A DNA stretch of 64,000 nucleotides. Origin: Bifidobacterium rousetti (GTDB lineage Bacteria; Actinomycetota; Actinomycetes; Actinomycetales; Bifidobacteriaceae). The position numbers were made by a program, and so were the translations under genes. Below are positions 8,814-17,220 of this stretch, piece by piece. The DNA is taken from the NCBI RefSeq assembly GCF_008698235.1, contig NZ_PEBH01000009.1:1-64000 (forward strand), in the 5' to 3' direction. Positions within the stretch are counted from its first letter, which is position 1. Every line of letters starts with the position of its first letter. The notes under the pieces are model-generated. The model did not search any database and was not told where the DNA came from. It was given only the letters and a program-made list of their open reading frames with translations.

Positions 8814-9842
8814 TCAGTGCTCGGGGTCGATGGTCTTTTCGATCTCGTTGGCGACTTCGGGCTCGGCCTTCGGCACCGGGATCTCCTCGACGCCGCTGAT
8901 GTCGTCGAGCGGCTTCGGCGGCACCTCGGCCGGCGAGCTCGGCACCGTGTTGAGACGGGATTCCGCGGCCTCGACGTACTTGCGCGGCACGACGTACACC
9001 GGGCCGGCGGCGTGCTGGATCAGGCCCTGGCTGGTGGAGCCGAGCAGCAGGCCGGTGAAGCCGCCACGGCCGCGGGAGCCGACGACCACGACGTCATGGT
9101 CGAAGCTGGCCTTGGTAAGCGTATCCACGGCGGAGCCGGGCACGATGCGCTTCCTGATGGCGAGGTCGGGGTACTGCTCCTCGAGCGGCTTGACGCGGGT
9201 CTCGAGATCCTCCATGTACGACTCGTACACGGCGTCGTCGGCGCCCTTGACCTGCGGGGCGGCGGAGATCACGTCGAGCTCGGCGCCCCACGCGTTGGCG
9301 AAGGACGCGGCGATCTCGAGCGCCTTCAGGCCCCACTTGGATTCGTCGGAGCCGACCGCGACCTTGGTGATCGTGTTGTTGAGGTGCATCAGGTTGCCGT
9401 CGTCGTCGGTGTAGGGCACGACGACGATCGGGCAGTAGGCGTACGCCGGCAGCGAGGACGAGGTGGTGCCGAGCAGACGCTCGGCGAGGCCGCCCTTGCC
9501 GCGGTTGCCGATGACGATCAGGTTGTAGTTGCGGCTCAGCTCGACGAACACGGACGCCGGGTCACCGGTGACGATCAGCGTCGCCGCCTCCACGCCCTGC
9601 TCGTCGGCGATCGCCTTCGCCTTGGAAAGGATCTCCTGCGCATCGGAGTGGGCCGCGTTGTCATCCCCCATCGCGGTGTACGTGGCATCGAAGCTCACGG
9701 CGGCGTAGCTGGGCAGCGAGTACGCGCACACGATCTGGAGCGTGAGCCCGGCATGCTTGGCATAGTTTGCGGCCCACCATGTGGCCTTGTAACTGGCATT
9801 CGATCCGTCAACGCCGACGAGGATCGCTTTGTCGTTGATCAT
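8814..9842 (-). CDS. Tandem universal stress protein (two UspA domains)
   Basis: 342 residues. Two UspA domains are visible. The first (about 4-150) ends with the ATP-binding signature GNRGKGGLAERLLGTTSSSL; the second (about 160-300) ends with GSRGRGGFTGLLLGSTSQGL. Both carry the G-x2-G-x9-G(S/T) pattern of the ATP-binding class. A proline-rich, acidic tail of about 40 residues follows. AAGGAGG upstream of ATGATCAACGAC fixes the start. Cytosolic; role in general stress is family knowledge. Confidence 0.93.
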   Translation of the reverse strand: MINDKAILVGVDGSNASYKATWWAANYAKHAGLTLQIVCAYSLPSYAAVSFDATYTAMGDDNAAHSDAQEILSKAKAIADEQGVEAATLIVTGDPASVFVELSRNYNLIVIGNRGKGGLAERLLGTTSSSLPAYAYCPIVVVPYTDDDGNLMHLNNTITKVAVGSDESKWGLKALEIAASFANAWGAELDVISAAPQVKGADDAVYESYMEDLETRVKPLEEQYPDLAIRKRIVPGSAVDTLTKASFDHDVVVVGSRGRGGFTGLLLGSTSQGLIQHAAGPVYVVPRKYVEAAESRLNTVPSSPAEVPPKPLDDISGVEEIPVPKAEPEVANEIEKTIDPEH

Positions 9843-9978
9843 GACGACCTCCTTGCAAGTGATACGCGGCGGCGTTGCGGCGCCGTCGCCCCCTGTGCCT
9901 CCCACAATACCCCGGTTTCGTCCGATGCGTGTGAACACCACGGCGAACACCATGCCCAAAAACTGCGGCGATAACGAA

Positions 9979-10002
9979 AAACGCCTCCCGAAGGAGGCGT
10001 TT
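9979..10002 (-). terminator. Terminator downstream of the NlpC/P60 gene
   Basis: 10-bp stem AAACGCCTCC (9979-9988) with its complement (9993-10002) and a CGAA loop. On the minus strand the stem is followed by TTTTTCGTT. It separates the NlpC/P60 gene from the uspA-type gene. Confidence 0.8.
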
Positions 10003-10069
10003 GACAGGTGATGGTGATCAGGACTCAGACCTTGATCCGATCAACGATCGGATCAATTCGGATCAACGA

Positions 10070-10828
10070 TCAGATGACGCGGTAGTACTCGAAGGAGGCG
10101 TACACGGGAACGATCGACACGCTCTTGCCGGGGCGCGGGGCGTGGATCATCATGCCGTTGCCGACGTAGATGCCGACATGGCCGGGGCGCCACATGAGAT
10201 CGCCCGGCTGCGGGTTGGACACCTTGGTGCCGTTGGCCTGCGCCCAGACGCGCTGCTGGTTGTCGACGCGCGGCAGGCTAATGCCGAAGGCCGCGTACAC
10301 GTACTGGGTGAAGCCGGAGCAGTCGAAACCGGACGGCGTGGTGCCGCCGTAGACGTACGGCACGCCTTGGAACTGGGCAGCATAGGAGACGACGGCGGCG
10401 CCGTTGCTGCTGGTCGGCGCCTCGACGGAGCCGAGGTTGAAGCTGGATGCGCCCGAACCCGCGGTGCTCAGGTTGCTGCGGGATCCGGAGCGGCTGGCGG
10501 CGGATGCGCTGGCCTGGGCCTGAGCGGCCGCAGCCGCGGCCGCGGCCTCCTGCTGGGCCTTGGCCTCGGCGTCCTTCTCGGCCTGCGACTTGGTCTTGGG
10601 GACGTCGAGCGATTCGATGCCGCCCCAGTTGGAGTCCTGCTCGACATCGGTGGAGGTCGATTCCTTGAGCAGGTCCTTGCGTGCGGACGAAGCCTTCGGG
10701 AATGAGCGTTCGGAGGAGACGACGCCGGATTCACCGGCGGCGGTGGCGGCTGGCGCGATGGAAATAAACGCCGCGCACACAGCCACGACGGCGATCACCA
10801 TGGAAAGAGAGTTCTTTAAGGTCTTCAT
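10070..10828 (-). CDS. Secreted NlpC/P60 (C40) peptidoglycan hydrolase
   Basis: 252 residues starting MKTLKNSLSMVIAVV: a signal peptide (about 1-30, AATAAGES cleavage region). Then an Ala/Gln-rich, probably coiled, linker with KSQAEKDAEAKAQQEAAAAAAAA, then an NlpC/P60 domain. Catalytic Cys is in FDCSGFTQYVY, His in PGHVGIYVGNG, with a further His in MIHAPRPG. The family cleaves gamma-D-Glu-diamino-acid or similar peptide-stem bonds. A longer in-frame reading upstream overlaps the CHAP gene and is not real. It lies 107 bp after the CHAP gene on the same strand, so the two may be cotranscribed for cell separation or wall turnover. Confidence 0.93.
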   Translation of the reverse strand: MKTLKNSLSMVIAVVAVCAAFISIAPAATAAGESGVVSSERSFPKASSARKDLLKESTSTDVEQDSNWGGIESLDVPKTKSQAEKDAEAKAQQEAAAAAAAAQAQASASAASRSGSRSNLSTAGSGASSFNLGSVEAPTSSNGAAVVSYAAQFQGVPYVYGGTTPSGFDCSGFTQYVYAAFGISLPRVDNQQRVWAQANGTKVSNPQPGDLMWRPGHVGIYVGNGMMIHAPRPGKSVSIVPVYASFEYYRVI

Positions 10829-10935
10829 CGAGGCACCACCATAGCATCCGGGTACCCTGAAATTCAACTCAGGGTACCGCCTGCCGGGCATCGTCGCGCC
10901 GACACGCCGAGGGCCATGAGGAAGATCACAAACGA

Positions 10936-12078
10936 TCAGTAGTGGATGTACTGGAAGTCGGAGACGTTCGTGAACGTGCGGGACACGGTGCGTCCCTGCA
11001 GGGAGGCGCCGCACTCGGACGTGGTGACGGAGCCGTCCGGGTTGATGCTTTCGACGATCGCGACATGGCCGTACACGGAGCTGGCACCCTCCTGACCGGT
11101 GCGGAAGACCATGATGTCGCCGACGTGGCGCGGGGTGTTGTCGACCCAGTAGCCGAGGGCGCGGGCGGAATCGGCCCACTGGGCGCCGTTGCCGAGATAG
11201 GAGCCGACCGGCAGCTTGAGCTCCTGACGGCGCTTGTACGCCCACCAGGTGCACTGGCTGAACGAGTAGGCGTTGCCGCTGTCACCGGTGGGGTGGTTCG
11301 GGTCGAAGCCGGCCGGCAGCAGGCTGCTGTCGCCGTCGAGCAGCTTGGCGACGGTCGGGTTGTTGGCCAGGGACTTCGACATCAGGCTGACGTTCAGGGT
11401 GTCGTTCGAATCGCTCAGCGACCAGGAACCGTTGCTGACGGTCTGCTTGGCGGTATCGGACTTGGAGTCGGACTTCGCACCGTCGTTGGCGCTGTTGGAG
11501 TCCGTGGAAGCGGTGGAGGAGGAGACCGTGTCGCCGGTCGCGGCGTCGGCGATATCCGAGGCGGTGGCGCCGTCGGAGGTCTTGGCGGCGTCGGAGGAGG
11601 AGGTGGAGGAAGCAGAGGCGGAACCCGTTGACGCGGAGGAGTCGGCGGTGCCGGCCAGCGGCACACGGGCGTCGGAACGGGAGACCGAGGAGGCGCCGAC
11701 CCGCTGGATCTGCGTGGTGGTCGTGGCGAAGTCCTCGGCCAGCGGCATCAGGCCGTCGCTCGGATTGGCGAACGCCACTGCGGTGGCGGCGGTGCCGGCC
11801 AGCGCGGCGAGCGAGGCGGATCCCACGATGAAGTTGCGGCGCTCGGCCGCACGGGCGGCCTCTCGGATGGCGCGGCGCGACATGGGGGCGAGTTCGTTGA
11901 GCTTCTGGGCGACCGCCGGCTCAAGGCCGAGGACGGCGCCGTTGTTGCCAGCCATCTGCATGGCGATGACGGCCCTGCGGGAATGGGAGCCGCGAGCAGC
12001 GGTGAACAGATTACCGGAATCGGACGTACCGTTGCTTCGAATGGAAGTCTTAGCCGCGTTGCGTGCAGCATGCTTCAT
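10936..12078 (-). CDS. CHAP-domain amidase/endopeptidase with N-terminal membrane anchor
   Basis: 380 residues. A basic cytoplasmic N-terminus of about 80 residues (RRAIREAARAAERRN) precedes one hydrophobic segment (FIVGSASLAALAGTAATAVAFA). A long Ser/Ala/Thr/Asp-rich low-complexity linker (about 120-240) then leads to a C-terminal CHAP domain with Cys in FSQCTWWAYKR and His in YGHVAIVES. Such domains cut peptidoglycan as amidases or endopeptidases. The unusually long N-terminus before the membrane segment could bind a cytoplasmic partner; this is inference. Confidence 0.9.
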   Translation of the reverse strand: MKHAARNAAKTSIRSNGTSDSGNLFTAARGSHSRRAVIAMQMAGNNGAVLGLEPAVAQKLNELAPMSRRAIREAARAAERRNFIVGSASLAALAGTAATAVAFANPSDGLMPLAEDFATTTTQIQRVGASSVSRSDARVPLAGTADSSASTGSASASSTSSSDAAKTSDGATASDIADAATGDTVSSSTASTDSNSANDGAKSDSKSDTAKQTVSNGSWSLSDSNDTLNVSLMSKSLANNPTVAKLLDGDSSLLPAGFDPNHPTGDSGNAYSFSQCTWWAYKRRQELKLPVGSYLGNGAQWADSARALGYWVDNTPRHVGDIMVFRTGQEGASSVYGHVAIVESINPDGSVTTSECGASLQGRTVSRTFTNVSDFQYIHY

Positions 12079-12405
12079 ACAGAATCACTCCTTGCGGGCC
12101 GTATCGGACGACCCCTAGGGGACGCCTCATCACCGTCTCGATTCGCCACCATACAACGCGCCCCGGTCTTTCGCCAAACGAATGAGGCGTGTCAAACGTT
12201 TGACATAGCCGTTTAGTCACCCGTTATTCGCCTTATATTCATCGTCGATTTGCTTGCGGCGCAACGGTTCGCGGGGCCTGTTCCGGTTTCGCGACGAATT
12301 TTTCCGAGACGATCCTCCGGGGGTCAGGGAAAACCCCGAGTCGAGTCCCGCCCGCCATACGGCCGCCGGGCCACGCCATCCGCACGATTGGCTAGGGTGG
12401 TGGGC
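12079..12405. other. Divergent intergenic region between CHAP gene and serC
   Basis: 327 bp with no gene. It must hold the promoters of both neighbours. The only strong signal is the 16-bp palindrome at 12190-12205. Confidence 0.6.
12190..12205. promoter_or_regulatory. Palindromic operator-like site
   Basis: Perfect palindrome TGTCAAACGTTTGACA with a central CG, the symmetry seen in LacI-family operators. It also contains TTGACA on each strand, so it may hold overlapping divergent -35 boxes. Regulator unknown. Confidence 0.4.
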
Positions 12406-13548
12406 ATGGCCAATTCAGTGAAGATCCCTACAGACATGCTGCCCGACGACGGTCGTTTCGGTTCCGGCCCGAGCAAGATCCGCCCCGAACAGGTCGCCGC
12501 GCTCGACGCCGGCGCCACGACCCTGCTGGGCACCTCGCACAGGCAGACGCCGGTGCGCCAGCTCGTCGGCTCCATCCGCGAGGGTCTCGAATCGTTCTTC
12601 AAGGTGCCCGACGGCTACGAGGTCGTCCTCGGCAACGGAGGCGCGAGCTGCTTCTGGGAGATCGCCTGCGCATGCCTGATCACCCGCAAGGCGGCGTTCG
12701 GCGCATACGGATCGTTCAGCTCGAAGTTCGCGACATCCGCATCCAAGGCGCCGTTCCTCGAGGCCCCGACGATCTTCAAGGGCGAGCCGGGCACCTACCG
12801 CCTGCCGGAGCTCACCGAGGACGTGGACGCGTACTGCTGGGCCCACAACGAGACCTCGACTGGCGTCGCCGCTCCGGTGCGCCGCGTGGAGGGCAGCCTC
12901 GAGCAGGGCGCGATCACCCTGATCGACGGCACGTCGGCCGCGGGCGCGCTGCCGGTGGATGTCTCGCAGACCGACGCCTACTACTTCTCCCCGCAGAAGG
13001 CCTTCGGCTCCGACGGCGGACTGTGGGTCGCGGTCCTCTCCCCCGCCGCCATCGAACGCGCCAGGCGCGTCGAGGCGAACGTGAGCCTGCCCGGCGTGAA
13101 CCGCTGGGTGCCGCCGTTCCTGTCGCTGACGAGCGCGCTCGAGAACTCCCGCAAGGACCAGACGCTCAACACCCCGGCCGTGGCGACGCTCATCATGATG
13201 GAGAACCAGGTGCGCTGGCTCAACGACAACGGCGGCATGGACTGGTCGACCGCGCGCTGCGCCAAGTCCGCCTCGCTGCTGTACTCGTGGGCCGAACGCT
13301 CCGAATACGCCCGGCCGTTCGTCTCCGACCCCGCCGCGCGCTCGCACTCGGTGGTCACGATCGACCTCGATGACTCGATCAGCGCGTCGGCCGTGGTCCA
13401 GGCGCTGCGCGAGAACGGGATCGTGGATACGTCCGGATACCGCAAGCTCGGCCGCAACCAGCTGCGCATCGGCGTGTTCCCGTCCGTCGAGCCCTCGGAC
13501 GTGGTCGCCCTAACCGAGTGCGTAGACTACGTTGTCGAACATCTCTGA
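12406..13548 (+). CDS. serC: Phosphoserine aminotransferase
   Basis: 380 residues, actinobacterial type. Converts 3-phosphohydroxypyruvate and glutamate to phosphoserine in serine biosynthesis, and may also act in pyridoxal phosphate synthesis. Seen: FGSGPSKIRPEQV near the N-terminus, HRQTPVRQLV, the pyridoxal phosphate lysine in YYFSPQKAFGSDGG, and the C-terminal region GYRKLGRNQLRIGVFPSVEPSDV. The start MANSVKIP is preferred; the longer in-frame reading from 12250 is not conserved-looking. Confidence 0.95.
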   Translation: MANSVKIPTDMLPDDGRFGSGPSKIRPEQVAALDAGATTLLGTSHRQTPVRQLVGSIREGLESFFKVPDGYEVVLGNGGASCFWEIACACLITRKAAFGAYGSFSSKFATSASKAPFLEAPTIFKGEPGTYRLPELTEDVDAYCWAHNETSTGVAAPVRRVEGSLEQGAITLIDGTSAAGALPVDVSQTDAYYFSPQKAFGSDGGLWVAVLSPAAIERARRVEANVSLPGVNRWVPPFLSLTSALENSRKDQTLNTPAVATLIMMENQVRWLNDNGGMDWSTARCAKSASLLYSWAERSEYARPFVSDPAARSHSVVTIDLDDSISASAVVQALRENGIVDTSGYRKLGRNQLRIGVFPSVEPSDVVALTECVDYVVEHL

Positions 13549-13570
13549 CATCCCGAAACGGAGCCGAGCC

Positions 13571-13861
13571 ATGAGTCATCCCCGCCGCACGCCGCACCTT
13601 CGCTTCGCGCCGATCATCGATCCGTCGGTGCGTCGCCCCGCGCCCAAACCGGTGCGTGTGGACCTGCGCACCGTATTCCTCATCGGCACCGGATTGTGGG
13701 CGCTGGCGCTGGTCGTGTGCCTGATCCTCAAGGCGCTGAATTTCGACGCGGCGACCATGGAGACCGTTGAGGTCGTGTGCGCCTCGGGCGTGGTCGTCGG
13801 TGTCCTGTTGCTCATCTGGGAGCATCTGGACCGCTGGGACTACCGTCGCCTCGGGCAGTAG
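13571..13861 (+). CDS. Small membrane protein of unknown function
   Basis: 96 residues, two predicted transmembrane helices (LIGTGLWALALVVCLIL and VVCASGVVVGVLLLIW) and a charged C-terminus WEHLDRWDYRRLGQ. GGAG lies about 9 nt upstream of the ATG. It follows serC by 22 bp and converges on the SenX3-like kinase with only 8 bp between stops. No family recognised. Confidence 0.75.
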   Translation: MSHPRRTPHLRFAPIIDPSVRRPAPKPVRVDLRTVFLIGTGLWALALVVCLILKALNFDAATMETVEVVCASGVVVGVLLLIWEHLDRWDYRRLGQ

Positions 13862-13869
13862 CCCTGTCC

Positions 13870-15183
13870 CTACCGCGCCAGCGGCAGGGACAGCGTGAAC
13901 GTGCTGCCCTGCCCCGGCGCGGACCACACGGCGACGGTGCCGTGGTGCGTCAGCGCCACATGCTTGACGATCGACAGGCCGAGACCCACGCCGTCGGCGC
14001 TGCGCTCGTCCTGATCCCTGCCCCGGTAGAAGCGTTCGAAGATGCGCCCCTGCTCGTTTTTGGGGATGCCCTTGCCCTGATCGATGACGCGGATCACCGC
14101 GTACCGTCCCGTCGCGTCGCGCTCGGCCGACACGCCGACGTATCCGCCGCTCGGCGAATAGGCGATCGCGTTCTCGACGAGCTTGGTCACGGCGGTGCGG
14201 ATCTGCTCCGCCTCGCCGTTGATGACCAGCGAGCGGTCACCGTCCACATGCAGCTGGACACGGTCGGCCTTGGCCATGCCGGAGACGCCGGAGGCGACCG
14301 AGTCCAGCTGCTCCATCACGTTCAGACGATTCGCTGCCGAGGGGACCACCGGCTCCTGCGCCTTGATGAGCAGCAGCAGGTCCGAGACCATGTGATTCAG
14401 ATGCGCGCTGGTCACACGCACCTGTCTGGCGTCCTCACGCACACGCTCCGGGTCCACGCCGTCGCGCTCGAGCTCGTCGGCGAGACCGGACAGGGCCTGC
14501 GTCGGGGCGAGCAGCTGTTCGGAGACGTTGACGATGAAGGAATCACGGATCTGCGAGAACCGGACCGTCTCGCTCACGTCGTCGATCATCACGACGACGA
14601 ACCGCTCATCGACGCGGCCGACCGTGACCTTGAGCCAGTTCGGTCTGCGCACGCCGCCCTTCGCGCCTCCATCGGTATCGGCACCGGCGCCGATACCGAC
14701 ACCCGCGCCCGAAGGCGCCGCCTGGACGAAGCGCTCGGGGGTTTCCGTCTCAAGGTCGAAACGGCGTCTGCCGCCATGCTTGCGCACGTCGCGCACGGCG
14801 TCGAGGACGGCGGGTTCGACGATGCTGTCGTCGCGCACGACACCGAGCCGGTACGCCTGCGGATTGGCCCGGACCACATCGTCCTGACCGTCGACGATCA
14901 ACGACGCGCTAGGCAGGATCGACAGCAGGGATTCGGCGGACGCGTCAAGCTCGTGGTCATCGTCGGAGGAACGCTTCCTGCGATGGCGACGGAAAAACGC
15001 CCCGCTTTTGCGGTTGCGAATCTTCCCGCCGATCCACTGGGTGACCGACACGCCGTGGAGCACACGCTCGACAAGCGGTTCCACATGATCGAAAATGAAC
15101 AGGATGATGGCGAGCACCATGGCCACGCCGATGATGCCGAACACCGTCGAGACGATCATCGAGGGCACAGGGGAATCGTACAT
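13870..15183 (-). CDS. SenX3/PhoR-like histidine kinase with degenerate H-box
   Basis: 437 residues: one N-terminal transmembrane helix (about 8-32), a PAS-like domain (about 84-205, LLSILPSASLIVDGQDDVV) interrupted by a Gly-rich loop, then an HK domain. The H-box normally reading VSHELKTP reads VSEQLLAP at 220-227, so the phospho-acceptor His is Glu222. The N-box (KLVENAIAYSP) and the DQGKGIP and GVGLGLSIVK boxes are intact, so ATP binding should persist. It is divergent from phoU, the usual neighbour in phosphate sensing, but no RegX3-type regulator lies in the window. It could be a phosphatase-only or scaffold sensor, or may pair with another kinase. Confidence 0.9.
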   Translation of the reverse strand: MYDSPVPSMIVSTVFGIIGVAMVLAIILFIFDHVEPLVERVLHGVSVTQWIGGKIRNRKSGAFFRRHRRKRSSDDDHELDASAESLLSILPSASLIVDGQDDVVRANPQAYRLGVVRDDSIVEPAVLDAVRDVRKHGGRRRFDLETETPERFVQAAPSGAGVGIGAGADTDGGAKGGVRRPNWLKVTVGRVDERFVVVMIDDVSETVRFSQIRDSFIVNVSEQLLAPTQALSGLADELERDGVDPERVREDARQVRVTSAHLNHMVSDLLLLIKAQEPVVPSAANRLNVMEQLDSVASGVSGMAKADRVQLHVDGDRSLVINGEAEQIRTAVTKLVENAIAYSPSGGYVGVSAERDATGRYAVIRVIDQGKGIPKNEQGRIFERFYRGRDQDERSADGVGLGLSIVKHVALTHHGTVAVWSAPGQGSTFTLSLPLAR

Positions 15184-15385
15184 GCATTCATGTTCCCACA
15201 CCGGCGCCGACGCCGCGGGACGACATGCCGTAACCTGAACGCAAGGTGAACGATCCAGTGAACGGCCAACCAACATCAGATGGCGTTTGCGCTACGTTGT
15301 CGCAATCATCAATGCGGAATAATAGACTTATGAACGGTTGCTATTTCACAGAGTAATCGGAAAAGAACGAAAGGCTGAAAAGACA

Positions 15386-16066
15386 ATGCGCGTTATCTTT
15401 AATGAGGAGCTGAAGGCCGTCGCCGACGACCTCGACCGCATGGTTCAGGGCGTGCGCAAGTCCATCCGCGGAGCGGGCGACGCCCTGCTCAAGCAGGATG
15501 TCGAAGCCGCCCAGAGCGTTATCGACGGCGATATCGAACTCGACGCCCTCGAGGAGAGCGTCATCGACCAGTGCGTCAAGCTGCTGGCCAAGCAGAACCC
15601 GGTCGCCACCGACCTGCGCGTCGTGGTCTCCACGATGCGTCTGGCCACCACCTTCGAGCGCATGGGCGACCTCGCCAAGCACGTGGCCGAGATCTCCCGC
15701 CGCACCTACCCCGCCTCCCCGCTGCCGGATTCGGCCAAGGAGACCTTCCAGCAGATGCAGGACTTCCTCGACCGCACGGCCGACAATCTGGTGAGCATGC
15801 TCGCCGACCGTGACGCCAAGACCGCCGAGCGCGTCATCGCCGGCGACGACCAGCTGGACGCCCTGCACCACAAGACCTTCGAGCTCGCCCTCGACGAGAA
15901 CGTCGAGCTGACCCGCCAGCAGATCATCGATGTGGTCCTGCTCGGCCGCTTCCTCGAGCGTCTCGGCGACCACTCCGTGTCCGCCGCCCGCCGTGTGGTG
16001 TTCATCGTCTCCGGTTTCGATCCGTCCAAGGAGCCGGCTCGCGACGAGGATGGCGCCATCGAGTGA
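15386..16066 (+). CDS. phoU: Phosphate transport system regulatory protein PhoU
   Basis: 226 residues made of two PhoU helical repeats (about 5-105 and 120-215), with the metal-binding-type signatures FERMGDLAKH and FLERLGDHSVSAA. PhoU links the PstSCAB transporter to the sensor kinase and represses phosphate uptake signalling when phosphate is plentiful. No pst genes are in the window; the nearest partner is the divergent SenX3-like kinase. ATG at 15386 follows a weak AAGGCTGAAAAG. Confidence 0.96.
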   Translation: MRVIFNEELKAVADDLDRMVQGVRKSIRGAGDALLKQDVEAAQSVIDGDIELDALEESVIDQCVKLLAKQNPVATDLRVVVSTMRLATTFERMGDLAKHVAEISRRTYPASPLPDSAKETFQQMQDFLDRTADNLVSMLADRDAKTAERVIAGDDQLDALHHKTFELALDENVELTRQQIIDVVLLGRFLERLGDHSVSAARRVVFIVSGFDPSKEPARDEDGAIE

Positions 16067-16165
16067 ATTGCCCCGTTGCGGTTGTCGGCGATCGAGGTAT
16101 GACCGCCGACAGCCGGAATCCGGCATCTCCCGATAACTGAAGATTTCTCCCCACGGGGAGGCCCG

Positions 16166-16202
16166 AAACGACGCAATGGCCTTGATTGGTCTTGCGTCGT
16201 TT
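16166..16202 (+). terminator. phoU terminator
   Basis: 11-bp stem AAACGACGCAA (16166-16176) with its complement (16192-16202), followed by TTTGTTTT. Confidence 0.8.
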
Positions 16203-16222
16203 TGTTTTAAGCCGAAACATGC

Positions 16223-16257
16223 AAAAGGGGGACGTTCCACTTGGGAACGTCCCCCTT
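16223..16257 (-). terminator. gpmA terminator
   Basis: Long GC-rich stem AAGGGGGACGTTCC pairing across a short loop with GGAACGTCCCCCTT. The minus-strand T-run after it and its place just beyond the gpmA stop mark it as that gene's terminator. Confidence 0.85.
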
Positions 16258-16286
16258 ACGACGCTGTGCTCAGCGACGGCCTAAAC

Positions 16287-17027
16287 TCACTTCTGGCCCT
16301 GGGCGGCGACGGCGGCGGCACCGGCGGCGGCGGCCTCCGGGTCGAGGTACTCGCCACGCGGCTTGACCGGCTTGAAGTCCTCGTCCAGCTCGTAGAGCAG
16401 CGGGATGGCGGTCGGGATGTTGACCTTGGCGATCTCCTCCTCGGACAGGTTGTCGAGCATCTTGACGATGGCACGCAGCGAGTTGCCGTGGGCGGCGATC
16501 AGGACGGTCTTGCCGGCGCGCAGCTGCGGCTCGATGTCGGACTTGAAGTACGGCTCGACGCGCTTGACGACGTCGGCCAGGCACTCGGCCTCCGGAACCG
16601 GATCGCCCACGTAACGCGGGTCGTGGTTCTGGGCGTACTCGTCGTTCGGGTCGATCTCGGGCGGCGGGGTCGCGTAGGAACGACGCCACAGCATGAACTT
16701 CTCGTCGCCGTACTCCTCGCGGATCTCGGTCTTGTTCTTGCCCTGCAGAGCGCCGTAGTGACGCTCGTTGAGACGCCAGCTGCGCTCGACCGGGATCCAC
16801 AGGCGGTCCGCGGCGTCCAGCGCGAGATTGGCGGTGTTGATGGCACGACGCAGCAGGGAGGTGAAGACGATGTCCGGAAGGACGTTCTTCTCCTTGAGCA
16901 GCTCGCCGCCGTGCTTGGCTTCCTCTTCACCCTTCTCGGTCAGCGGGACGTCGACCCAGCCGGTGAACTGGTTGGTTTTGTTCCATGCGCTCTGTCCATG
17001 ACGGAGCAGTACTAGTTTGTAAGTCAT
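16287..17027 (-). CDS. gpmA: 2,3-bisphosphoglycerate-dependent phosphoglycerate mutase
   Basis: 246 residues. Interconverts 3- and 2-phosphoglycerate in lower glycolysis. The phosphohistidine motif [18 protein letters not shown] is at residues 8-25, the second catalytic His is in [12 protein letters not shown], and RRSYATPPP is typical of the dPGM class. The C-terminus (about 225-246) is Ala/Gln-rich and slightly extended. Single gene with its own terminator. Confidence 0.97.
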   Translation of the reverse strand: MTYKLVLLRHGQSAWNKTNQFTGWVDVPLTEKGEEEAKHGGELLKEKNVLPDIVFTSLLRRAINTANLALDAADRLWIPVERSWRLNERHYGALQGKNKTEIREEYGDEKFMLWRRSYATPPPEIDPNDEYAQNHDPRYVGDPVPEAECLADVVKRVEPYFKSDIEPQLRAGKTVLIAAHGNSLRAIVKMLDNLSEEEIAKVNIPTAIPLLYELDEDFKPVKPRGEYLDPEAAAAGAAAVAAQGQK

Positions 17028-17157
17028 ACGGCCAGTCTACCGCCCAGCCGGCCCAAACACGAGTAGCGATCTTATGTTTTGCGATAACGTTTTGGGCGAG
17101 GTGGGGATAGACGGTCATAGACCTGACGGGCTCGTCAATGAGTATGCTCCCCTTGCA

Positions 17158-17210
17158 CTACCCCTCAGCCCCGCCTCGCGGGCCGGCTCCCCCTGACAAG
17201 GGGAGCCGGG
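17158..17210. repeat. Dispersed palindromic repeat, copy 1
   Basis: Begins CTACCCCTCAG. It contains two small hairpins: CGCGGGC-type around 17175-17185, and GGCTCCCC paired with GGGGAGCC around CTGACA. Near-identical copies occur at 46429-46478 and 48302-48351, with related ones at 46512-46540, 46715-46763 and 49586-49629. Confidence 0.8.
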
Positions 17211-17220
17211 AAAAAAGACG

